Positions 35,637-43,456 of a stretch of DNA of 64,000 nucleotides are shown piece after piece; position 1 is the first letter of the stretch; each line of letters starts with the position of its first letter. The stretch spans positions 1 through 64,000 of IMG/VR virus record IMGVR_UViG_3300013286_000725. One strand, 5' to 3'. The notes under the pieces were generated by a model. The model made no database searches. It saw only the letters and a program-made list of their open reading frames with translations, and was not told the DNA's origin. Position numbers and translations under genes: made by a program. Source of the stretch: a virus.

Positions 35637-36407
35637 ATGGACATGCGACGAATTCTACAAGCAGTTGACAGTTCAGCATCAAAGCCTGTAGAAGGCGGCG
35701 AGACTATGAAAAAGTTTATGACCATTGTTGAAGGCAAGAGTTCTAGTAACAGACTAACTACTGCCGAATCAATGGTAATTGAACAACCCGCTATTGTTAC
35801 ACGCAAAGAAATAACTAGTCCAGTATTGAATGTTGCTAAAGATGCTAGCCCCAGCATGATTGGCAAATACTTTAAAACTATAGAACAAGAACTCAAAGAG
35901 GCTGAGGATCGCACACGGGATCGTACCAAGCAATTAGCTGAGCGTGTGGCCAATAAGATCAACAACCAACGCATTGCAGAACTAAGCACTGACACATTGG
36001 CCAGTTATAAAAAGAAAGCAGGTGCAGATGCCAAAAAGGCAGATGCAGATGGCAACTATGCTCGTGGTGACAAGCGTTTCAAAGGTATTAACAAAGCTAC
36101 CAGCAAACAGTTTGACAACGATCTCAAAAAACATGGTCAACAAAGTATGTCGGAAGCAGAAGGTACACCAAGTGGTGTTGCACACCTGACCAAAGAGTTG
36201 TTGACACACATTGTACAACAATCTGGTAAAGAAGGTGCTCACGCTGTTGTCAAAAGCCTAGAGTGGGGCGACGGTGCTGCCAAAGAACTTTTACATTTGC
36301 TAATTAGCGATCTTAAAGACGATATCGCAGGTATGGATGAAGCAGTTAATCCAGCACAACAAGCAGCCATTGCCATTGCAAAGAAGAAAACGGCAGGTAA
36401 GAAATAA
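35637..36407 (+). CDS. Putative internal head protein
   Basis: A 256-residue, largely helical, charged protein opening MDMRRILQAVDSS. A Lys/Ala-rich stretch (TLASYKKKAGADAKKADADGNYARGD region, residues 119-144) leads to KRFKGINKA, a pattern frequent in aquatic T4-like phage proteins. It contains IVE near residue 30, a possible site for a gp21-like prohead protease. It overlaps the Dps gene (TAATG). Function unknown. Confidence 0.58.
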   Translation: MDMRRILQAVDSSASKPVEGGETMKKFMTIVEGKSSSNRLTTAESMVIEQPAIVTRKEITSPVLNVAKDASPSMIGKYFKTIEQELKEAEDRTRDRTKQLAERVANKINNQRIAELSTDTLASYKKKAGADAKKADADGNYARGDKRFKGINKATSKQFDNDLKKHGQQSMSEAEGTPSGVAHLTKELLTHIVQQSGKEGAHAVVKSLEWGDGAAKELLHLLISDLKDDIAGMDEAVNPAQQAAIAIAKKKTAGKK

Positions 36408-36850
36408 TGGATGAATTAAAACAAGCATTGAAAGTGGCATTTGCCAGCGAATATTCATTTGCGATTAAAACACAGAACTTTCACTGGAATGTTGAAGGCA
36501 GTGATTTCTACGAACTACACTTGATGTTTGAGAGAATTTATCTTGAGGTATACGGAGCCATTGATCCATTTGCTGAAAATATTCGTAAACTAGGTTCATA
36601 CACTCCAGCTAGCTATAGCAGATTCAGTATGTTAACTGAAATTGATGACGAGACACAGATACTTGCGCCCGGTGCAATGGTAAGTGAATTACTCGGTGAT
36701 AGCGATAAGATGGTTAAATTATTGAAGATGGTGTATGATGCAGCCGAGAGAGAAGGCGAGCACGGATTAAGTAATTTCCTTGCCGAACGCATGGATGCAC
36801 ATCGAGGACATAGTTGGATGTTGAGGGCAACACTAAAGAATTCACCTTAG
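36407..36850 (+). CDS. dps: Dps-family ferritin-like protein
   Basis: A 147-residue protein of Dps length. The intersubunit ferroxidase ligands are all present with the spacing of bacterial Dps: His26 (NFHWNVEG), His38, Asp53 and Glu57 (+12, +27, +31). Dps forms 12-mers that oxidise and store Fe(II) using peroxide and protect DNA. The usual Lys-rich DNA-binding tail is lacking. It is coupled to a putative internal head protein, so protection of virion or replicating DNA is plausible. Confidence 0.88.
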   Translation: MDELKQALKVAFASEYSFAIKTQNFHWNVEGSDFYELHLMFERIYLEVYGAIDPFAENIRKLGSYTPASYSRFSMLTEIDDETQILAPGAMVSELLGDSDKMVKLLKMVYDAAEREGEHGLSNFLAERMDAHRGHSWMLRATLKNSP

Positions 36851-36957
36851 GACCGGTACTCGTTACCGTAATGTGAATAGGCGGCTGCTGCCTGTACAAA
36901 CGATTCGCTACCGTGGAATACCAAGTGAGCATGAACAATTAAAATTGGGGTTATTAA

Positions 36958-38961
36958 ATGGATATCAGATCATTAATCAGTGTGTTAGAAAACATTGAAA
37001 GTTTAAATCGAGCACCTGTTGTGGAGGCTGAAGATCCAGCGGCCGTTATTGCCAAATATACAGATAAACCCGATATGCCAGCATACATTGACAGTAAAGA
37101 CGGCAAAGTCAAATACATGGATAACAATATGGATCGTGGCAGGGCCGGACAAGCTAAAGTTATGCCTACAGATTGGATTGAGCGTTATGCGCCGGATCTA
37201 GCTGCCGCATTAAGAGCACAAGGTGGTAACCAACAAGGTTACGGTGCTCAACAAAAGGGCGGATTGTTTGGCATTAAAGGTCTTGGTAATTTTGATCAAG
37301 GAACTACTGTTAATACTAAACAAGCCGGTGCCGATGCTAGTAGTAAATCATACAAAGCAGACAAGTTAAAGCAATTAAGTGATCTAGTAGCTAAACTAAA
37401 TGCAGAAGGCGGTGGCAACACTGATCCTACTGTTGGTAAGGTAGACTACAGTCTAGGTGGCGGAAGCTCACCTGGTATGAAATTAAAAGAAAGCATTCTT
37501 CGTGAATTTGGTTACGAAGTTGATGAAGGCGGCATTACATTAGGTGCTGATGGAAAAGTTGACCCTAACGGACATACTCCAGAAAAACAAATGGCATTGA
37601 GCAAAATGGTCGGCGACAACATGAATGCCGCCGCGGGTAAAGATGCAATTATTAAACAAATCCAAGCCATTATGGCCGAACTTGGCCAATCAGACCAAGC
37701 ATATGCTACTGATCCAGATGTTATCAAAGCATTAGGTATTGCACAAAAAGCTATCGATGCTGCTAGCAAGAAACCAGATGCGGCAAAACCAACAACAGAT
37801 ACTCCGGTAGCTGGCAAACCAGATGCAACTGCAGCTGCCAATTCCAGTGGAGAAGCTGTTGGAAAGAGTCTTCAAAGATTTAAAGAATTATTGGCCAAGG
37901 CAAGCGAGCCTGCAACGGCAGCAACACCTACGGCTCCAGCAAAAGAAAACATATCTTATTTCTTAGAAAAGATGAGAGTGTTAGAGTCGCAATTAAATGA
38001 AGCGTTAACTCCTGACGAACAAAAAGAATTAGATCAGTTGGCACAATCATATGGTGACAGCGAAGATCCAGAAATTACAGGATTACTAAAGCAATATGGC
38101 GATGCTAAGAATGCCGCATTAAATGCTACTCCCGGTTCTAAACCTACATCTACAACAGCCACTAAGAAGAAATCAATGACTCCTGTTGATCCAAAGGTAC
38201 AAGCATTGCAAAACGACATTTTGGCAATTGATCCAAAAGCATTGCCTAAATACGGTGCCGACGGGCGTATGGGCAGTGAGACACAGACTGCTATGAAAGA
38301 TGCAAGATTCAAAGTTGCACTGGACAAATACAATGGTGATGGCTCTACTGCAACTAAACCTAGTACTGGTGCCGCGGGCGGTGCAAGTGCTGTTCCAGCA
38401 GATGCTAGCACAAAAGAACCATACTGGGTAAATGGCACACGCTACGAATATAAAATGTCAGGTGGTGGACGAGGTCAGGCAGCTACTGGAAAATGGGAAC
38501 CAACGGCTACGCCAACTGATAAACTTCAATGGAATAGCACACGAGCTCGTTCTATGGCCAAGTACACTGGGCCAGACTCTGCATATGGTAAAACAGATGC
38601 TGCCAATCCAACTGATACTACTGCCGCTGAACCAACGGCATCTACTACCGCAACTAAGCCTGCAACTACAACTTCCAATCAATCGGTATCCGGAACATTA
38701 AAAATGGGCAAGGCAGATGGCTCAATTACCTATAATGGTAAGACTGTAAATCCAGGTGATCCAGAATATGCTACAGCTGAACAAGCTCTTATTCGAGCAC
38801 AAGGAAAGTCTCAACAAGCTAGGACAAGGCAACCAAATAACCCTGCGTTAGCTAGTACACCTGTTCAGCAAGGTGCATCACAACAAAAAGATATTGATTT
38901 TGAAAGTGTTGTTAGAGAAGACAATGCTATCTTAGCAATGATCCGCGGTATTAAAGTCTAA
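36958..38961 (+). CDS. Large low-complexity virion-type protein with PG-binding-like domain
   Basis: A 667-residue protein, rich in Ala, Thr, Lys and Asp. Folded islands are separated by low complexity: residues 25-85 (WIERYAPDLAAALRAQ), 175-265, a helical region near 340-390, and about 405-455, where DGRMGSETQTAM resembles the peptidoglycan-binding-1 fold. The C-terminus (FESVVREDNAILAMIRGIKV) is a helical tag. It begins MDIRSLISVLENIES. It may be an internal or baseplate-associated protein. The upstream 107-bp gap holds no recognisable gene. Confidence 0.6.
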   Translation: MDIRSLISVLENIESLNRAPVVEAEDPAAVIAKYTDKPDMPAYIDSKDGKVKYMDNNMDRGRAGQAKVMPTDWIERYAPDLAAALRAQGGNQQGYGAQQKGGLFGIKGLGNFDQGTTVNTKQAGADASSKSYKADKLKQLSDLVAKLNAEGGGNTDPTVGKVDYSLGGGSSPGMKLKESILREFGYEVDEGGITLGADGKVDPNGHTPEKQMALSKMVGDNMNAAAGKDAIIKQIQAIMAELGQSDQAYATDPDVIKALGIAQKAIDAASKKPDAAKPTTDTPVAGKPDATAAANSSGEAVGKSLQRFKELLAKASEPATAATPTAPAKENISYFLEKMRVLESQLNEALTPDEQKELDQLAQSYGDSEDPEITGLLKQYGDAKNAALNATPGSKPTSTTATKKKSMTPVDPKVQALQNDILAIDPKALPKYGADGRMGSETQTAMKDARFKVALDKYNGDGSTATKPSTGAAGGASAVPADASTKEPYWVNGTRYEYKMSGGGRGQAATGKWEPTATPTDKLQWNSTRARSMAKYTGPDSAYGKTDAANPTDTTAAEPTASTTATKPATTTSNQSVSGTLKMGKADGSITYNGKTVNPGDPEYATAEQALIRAQGKSQQARTRQPNNPALASTPVQQGASQQKDIDFESVVREDNAILAMIRGIKV

Positions 38962-39279
38962 TCAGTGCCACTGCCCTTGATAGCAGTGGCGCATTTCATG
39001 CCCTATGTCATGTTGAGTAGGGTTTTTCTTTGTGATAATAGTACAACTGTTCTTTTCAACTTCCCAGAAGCTACAAGCATCAACAGTATAACCTAGAGTT
39101 TTACCGTCACGCTTTTTGATTTCTGCGGCACAGGCCTTTTGAACATTATCCACAGGTAGCCAAACAATAGTCATTGACTGCGTCTTGTTAGACTTAGTAC
39201 TAAATGGCAGTTCAGGATTGTCCCAATTTGCGTGAGCAAAATTAGACACCAATGCTAGTATCAAGAGTGTGTGTTTCAT
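38962..39279 (-). CDS. Secreted HExxH-like small protein
   Basis: Start taken as ATG 39279, giving 105 residues with a clear signal peptide (KHTLLILALVSNFAHA, cleavage after residue 17). The C-terminus is DIGHEMRHCYQGQWH, with HEMRH at 94-98 and a further His105, suggesting a zinc site. Four Cys (50, 69, 79, 99) could form disulfides in the periplasm. Single reverse-strand gene between rightward units, i.e. an inserted moron-like gene. Protease activity is not proven. Confidence 0.7.
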   Translation of the reverse strand: MKHTLLILALVSNFAHANWDNPELPFSTKSNKTQSMTIVWLPVDNVQKACAAEIKKRDGKTLGYTVDACSFWEVEKNSCTIITKKNPTQHDIGHEMRHCYQGQWH

Positions 39280-39334
39280 ATTGTTATTATACTGCCAAAA
39301 CGCATAATTGCCAACTAGTTTGGTAATATTATTT

Positions 39335-39363
39335 TTGACATAGCTCATTTGTGGCTATATAAT
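39335..39363 (+). promoter_or_regulatory. Sigma70-type promoter, perfect hexamers
   Basis: TTGACA (39335-39340), 17-bp spacer, TATAAT (39358-39363), then AACAC as at 19540. It drives the dsbA-like gene and probably gp43. Confidence 0.8.
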
Positions 39364-39384
39364 AACACATTATTAGGAGAAACC

Positions 39385-39654
39385 ATGTCAACTCGCATGT
39401 ACGGACCAGAAGAAAAAGCCAAACTTGAACGACTAATTAATGAAGGATCTACTGTTCTTCGTGAAATCGAGGACCTTAAAGAAGGACTCAAAGAAACCGT
39501 CAAAGCAGTAGCAGAAGAATTGGAAATCAAACCTGGTGTTATTAACAAAGCTATTACCATTGCACATAAAGACAATTGGAAAGCTCACGAAACCGAATGG
39601 GCAGATGTTGAAATGATTTTGGGTGTTACTGGACATTTGCCAGAAGACAAATGA
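39385..39654 (+). CDS. dsbA: DsbA-like dsDNA-binding protein (T4 late-promoter auxiliary)
   Basis: Start ATG 39385 behind AGGAGA, giving 89 residues, the same length as T4 DsbA. It is helical and acidic. The last third (INKAITIAHKDNWKAHETEWADVEMIL) resembles T4 DsbA's HKDN...E.E pattern. T4 DsbA binds double-stranded DNA near late promoters. It overlaps the next gene by 4 bp. The match is by eye only. Confidence 0.55.
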   Translation: MSTRMYGPEEKAKLERLINEGSTVLREIEDLKEGLKETVKAVAEELEIKPGVINKAITIAHKDNWKAHETEWADVEMILGVTGHLPEDK

Positions 39655-39944
39655 ATGAACTATTAAAATCAACATTTGATTGGATACGCGATGACTTTAA
39701 GTCTAACCGAATTCGCTTTTGCATTGAGTTGCTTGCTTGGGCTATTAGTATTGGTTGCTCCGTCACTATGGCGCTTACAGTACCCACGCCTCCGCTTCTT
39801 GCTCTTTATCCCGTATGGATCACTGGTTGTGCTATGTATGCTTGGGCTAGTTGGACTAGGAAATCTTTTGGCATGCTGGCTAACTATATACTGCTAGTCA
39901 GTATTGACAGCATAGGCCTAGTCAGGATGCTAAATAATTTATAA
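39651..39944 (+). CDS. Conserved-type small membrane protein
   Basis: A 97-residue protein with an N-terminal charged helix (FDWIRDDFKSNRIRF) and three hydrophobic stretches (about 22-42, 45-66 and 72-94). It is coupled to the DsbA-like gene and precedes gp43. I know of no assigned function. Confidence 0.65.
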   Translation: MNELLKSTFDWIRDDFKSNRIRFCIELLAWAISIGCSVTMALTVPTPPLLALYPVWITGCAMYAWASWTRKSFGMLANYILLVSIDSIGLVRMLNNL

Positions 39945-39984
39945 CAAACAGTTTCGATCAGCTATAAATGATCAAATAGGTATT

Positions 39985-40008
39985 TGTGAGCCATAAATCA
40001 CATAGGAG
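39985..40008 (+). promoter_or_regulatory. Putative gp43 translational operator hairpin plus RBS
   Basis: A 5-bp stem TGTGA/TCACA (39985-39989, 39998-40002) with an 8-nt loop GCCATAAA, immediately followed by the AGGAG ribosome-binding site of gp43. T4 gene 43 is autoregulated by the polymerase binding a 5-bp, 8-nt-loop hairpin beside its RBS; the geometry is the same, the loop sequence is not. Confidence 0.55.
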
Positions 40009-40016
40009 AAAACAAT

Positions 40017-42686
40017 TTGTATGTAGATGCGTATTTTCAGCGCGATGCTGATATCATTAAAGTGGTAGAGCGTAACAAAGAAGGGCAAAGAATTTTTAAA
40101 GAATTCCCCACTCGTTACACTTTCTACTATCCAGACCCAAAGGGCAAATTCCAAAGTATACACGGAGATCCATTAAGCCGTGTTGTTTGTAAAACCTCAA
40201 AAGATTTCCGCAAGGAAATGTCCATACACAATAATAAAAAGCTGTATGAGGCCGACATTAATCCCATATTCGTTTGCCTAAGCGAAAACTATCTCAATCA
40301 AGACGCTCCAAATTTAAATGTGGCGTTTTGGGATATTGAGGTAGACTTTGATCCAGAGCGAGGCTATGCATCACCCGACGATGCGTTCATGCCAATTACT
40401 GCAATTGCTGTTCACCTGCAATGGTTAGACACGCTGATATGTTTAGCAGTTCCTCCCAAAAAAATGAGTGTGGCCGAAGCACAAGAACTAGTTAAAGATT
40501 TTCCCAATACTCATATCTTTGATAACGAAGCAGACATGTTGGACACATTTCTTAACCTGATCCAAGATGCAGATATCTTGAGTGGTTGGAACAGTGAGGG
40601 CTTTGATATGCCCTACACTGTCAATCGTATTACCAAAGTTCTCAGTAAAGACGACACACGCAGATTATGCCTATGGGATCAGTTTCCCAAGAAGCGTGAG
40701 TATGAAAAATATGGCAAGGCAGCTACAACTTATGATCTTCACGGTCGTGTGCATCTGGACAGTCTCGAACTTTATCGTAAGTATACCTATGAAGAACGCC
40801 ACACATATCGACTAGATGCCATTGGAGAGATGGAGGTAGGCGAAAGTAAAACGGTGTATGAAGGCACACTGGATCAATTGTACAACAACGACTTTAAAAA
40901 GTTTGTTGAATACAACAGACAAGACTGTGCATTGTTGGACAAACTGGACAAGAAACTAAAGTTTATTGACTTGTCAAACAAACTGGCGCATGAGTGTACT
41001 GTGTTGCTACAGACCACTATGGGCGCTGTTGCTGTAACTGAGCAGGCTATCATTAACGAATGCCATCGTAGAGGCATGCAGGTTCCTAATCGTGTCAAAA
41101 TGGATGACCGAGAAGACAACGAAGGTGCCGCTGGTGCTTATGTTGCCTATCCCAAAGAAGGCATTCATGATTGGATTGGTTCATTAGACATTAACAGTCT
41201 TTATCCTAGTGCCATTCGTGCGCTCAACATGGGCCCGGAAACTATTGTTGGACAGTTGCGACAAAAGGCAACACAAGAATACATTGATAATCTTGTGATC
41301 AACAAGGGTAAAAGTTTTGCGGCAGCATGGGAAGGTGTGTTTGGATCCGTTGAATATACTGCTGTAATGAGTAAAGAGATTGGCACAGAAATTACTATAG
41401 ACTGGGAAGACGGCAGTGTTGATGTATTAAGTGCTGCCGAAGTATACAAATTAATTTTTGATAGTCAGCAACCCTTTATCTTAAGTGCAAACGGCACTAT
41501 CTTTACCTACGAAAAAGAAGGTATCATTCCGGGATTACTTAAACGCTGGTATGCAGAGCGTAAAGAAATGCAGGCCAAATTAAAAGATTGTATTAAATCA
41601 GGAAATAAAATTGAAGAAGAATATTGGGATAAACGGCAGTTGGTTAAAAAGATTAATCTTAACAGTTTGTATGGTGCTATTCTTAATCCTGGCTGTAGGT
41701 TTTTTGATAAGCGTATTGGTCAATCAACCACACTTACTGGGCGAGCCATTGCAAAGCACATGGCTTCAAAGGTAAATGAAATTATAACCGGAGAATTTAA
41801 TCATGTGGGTAAAGCCATTATCTACGGTGATACTGACTCATGTTATTTTAGTGCTTACAAGACGCTGAAGAAAGAAATTGACAAAGGATCAATTCCTTGG
41901 ACTAAAGAAACCGTTGTACAACTGTATGATCAAATTGGGGAAGAAGTCAATACCACATTTCCGCAGTTTATGCTAGATGCATTTCATGTGCCAAAGACTC
42001 GTGGTGAAGTTATCAAAGCCGGTCGTGAGATTGTGGGATCAAAAAGTCTGTTCATTACCAAAAAACGCTATGCAGTCTTGTACTATGACAAGGAAGGCAA
42101 ACGCAGTGATGTGGATGGAAAACCTGGCAAGATCAAAGCCATGGGCTTGGATTTGAAGCGTAGTGATACCCCTGAATTTATTCAAAACTTCTTGAGTGAT
42201 ATATTGGAGAAAGTTCTAACAGGAGCAGACGAACAGGCAGTATTGAACTTTATTACTGACTTCCGTACAGAATTTAAGAGTCGTCCTGGTTGGGAAAAAG
42301 GTAGTCCTAAACGAGCTAATAAGATTACCGAATATCAAGCCAAAGAAGTCAAAGCGGGCAAAGCTAACATGCCCGGTCATGTGAGAGCAAGTATCAATTG
42401 GAATACACTCAAACGCATGTTCGGCGACAAATATTCAATGGGTATTACCGACGGTGCCAAAGTAATCGTTTGTAAACTCAAAGAAAATCCATTGGGGTTT
42501 ACTTCAGTGGCATATCCAGTAGACGAGTTACGCTTGCCTAAATGGTTTAAAGATCTGCCATTTGATCACGAAGAAATGGAAACCACGATCATTGACAACA
42601 AATTAGACAACCTTATCGGTGTACTTAATTGGGATGTCAGATCAACCGAACAGACAAATACTTTCAATAAATTATTTGACTTCTAA
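40017..42686 (+). CDS. 43: Family B DNA polymerase (gp43)
   Basis: An 889-residue replicative polymerase (T4: 898). The 3'-5' exonuclease motifs are intact: FWDIEVDF, GWNSEGFDMPY and YNRQDCALLDK. The polymerase motifs are also intact: A INSLYPSAIRALN, B KKINLNSLYGAIL and C YGDTDSCYFS. A KKRY motif follows. The start is TTG 40017, eight bases after AGGAG; no ATG fits. A TTG start plus an operator-like hairpin suggests tight translational control. No intein is present. Confidence 0.95.
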   Translation: MYVDAYFQRDADIIKVVERNKEGQRIFKEFPTRYTFYYPDPKGKFQSIHGDPLSRVVCKTSKDFRKEMSIHNNKKLYEADINPIFVCLSENYLNQDAPNLNVAFWDIEVDFDPERGYASPDDAFMPITAIAVHLQWLDTLICLAVPPKKMSVAEAQELVKDFPNTHIFDNEADMLDTFLNLIQDADILSGWNSEGFDMPYTVNRITKVLSKDDTRRLCLWDQFPKKREYEKYGKAATTYDLHGRVHLDSLELYRKYTYEERHTYRLDAIGEMEVGESKTVYEGTLDQLYNNDFKKFVEYNRQDCALLDKLDKKLKFIDLSNKLAHECTVLLQTTMGAVAVTEQAIINECHRRGMQVPNRVKMDDREDNEGAAGAYVAYPKEGIHDWIGSLDINSLYPSAIRALNMGPETIVGQLRQKATQEYIDNLVINKGKSFAAAWEGVFGSVEYTAVMSKEIGTEITIDWEDGSVDVLSAAEVYKLIFDSQQPFILSANGTIFTYEKEGIIPGLLKRWYAERKEMQAKLKDCIKSGNKIEEEYWDKRQLVKKINLNSLYGAILNPGCRFFDKRIGQSTTLTGRAIAKHMASKVNEIITGEFNHVGKAIIYGDTDSCYFSAYKTLKKEIDKGSIPWTKETVVQLYDQIGEEVNTTFPQFMLDAFHVPKTRGEVIKAGREIVGSKSLFITKKRYAVLYYDKEGKRSDVDGKPGKIKAMGLDLKRSDTPEFIQNFLSDILEKVLTGADEQAVLNFITDFRTEFKSRPGWEKGSPKRANKITEYQAKEVKAGKANMPGHVRASINWNTLKRMFGDKYSMGITDGAKVIVCKLKENPLGFTSVAYPVDELRLPKWFKDLPFDHEEMETTIIDNKLDNLIGVLNWDVRSTEQTNTFNKLFDF

Positions 42687-42704
42687 AGAAAAAATCTATA
42701 TACT
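42676..42704 (+). promoter_or_regulatory. Sigma70-type promoter before gp45
   Basis: TTGACT (42676-42681), 17-bp spacer, TATACT (42699-42704). It overlaps the end of gp43 and lies 20 bp before the gp45 ATG. Confidence 0.65.
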
Positions 42705-42724
42705 ATATTATAAAAGGAAAAATC

Positions 42725-43456
42725 ATGCAAGACATTTTAAAAGACCTAGTAGCACATACACACAGTTTGGGTGTTATCCCTGTAATTAAAATCACAGGCA
42801 ATAGCAAAGAGACTGTTATTGAATCAATGGCTGAAGATCGTTCAGTTATTATCAATGCTAAAACACATGCGCCAGTTGCTGAGTTTTGTGGTACATTCGG
42901 TATGTCTAACTTAGACAAACTATCTTTACACTTGAAGAATCCAGAGTACAAAGAAAATGCAAAAATTCAAGTTGTACATGCTGAACGCAATGGTGAAGAA
43001 ATCCCAGTCAGTCTACACTTTGAAAACGAAACAGGTGACTTTGAGAACGATTACAGACTCATGAGTCAAGAAGTTATTGCTGAGAAACTTAAAAAGGTCA
43101 ACTTCAAAGGTGCTCAATGGTCCATTGACTTTGAACCTGCTGTTGCCAGTATTCAAAGACTGCGATTGCAGGCCGCGGCACACTCAGAAGAAAACTGTTT
43201 CCAAGTTAAGACAGAAAAAGATAATCTTGTGTTCTTCTTTGGGGATGCAAGCACACACGCAGGCTCATTCACATTCCAATCAAATATTGATGGCAAATTG
43301 AAACAGGCATGGTCATGGCCCGTGACACAAGTTATGAGTATTCTTGCTCTTGACGGCAACAAGACCATGCGCATTGCAGATGCAGGTGCTATGCAAATTA
43401 CTGTTGACAGCGGTCTTGTTGAATACAATTATATTTTACCCGCACAAAGCAAGTGA
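42725..43456 (+). CDS. 45: Sliding clamp (gp45-like)
   Basis: A 243-residue protein (T4: 228), located directly after gp43 with its own promoter and RBS (AAAGGA). The fold pattern suits a two-domain clamp: FCGTFGMSNLDKLSLHLKNPEY corresponds to T4's F.G..D..KL..IL.NPEF stretch, and the C-terminal strand MQITVDSGLVEYNYILP closes the ring interface. The clamp tethers gp43 and, in T4, also activates late transcription. It overlaps the dpdA gene (TGATG). Confidence 0.85.
   Translation: MQDILKDLVAHTHSLGVIPVIKITGNSKETVIESMAEDRSVIINAKTHAPVAEFCGTFGMSNLDKLSLHLKNPEYKENAKIQVVHAERNGEEIPVSLHFENETGDFENDYRLMSQEVIAEKLKKVNFKGAQWSIDFEPAVASIQRLRLQAAAHSEENCFQVKTEKDNLVFFFGDASTHAGSFTFQSNIDGKLKQAWSWPVTQVMSILALDGNKTMRIADAGAMQITVDSGLVEYNYILPAQSK

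Noticed and set aside
36851-36957. tRNA or small RNA in the 107-bp gap after dps
   Set aside because: No cloverleaf, T-loop (GTTCGAATC-type) sequence or terminator could be drawn.
38967-38990. Terminator between the convergent genes at 38961/38962
   Set aside because: The 8-bp stem GCCACTGC/GCAGTGGC is real but lies in coding sequence and lacks a T run; left out of the feature list.
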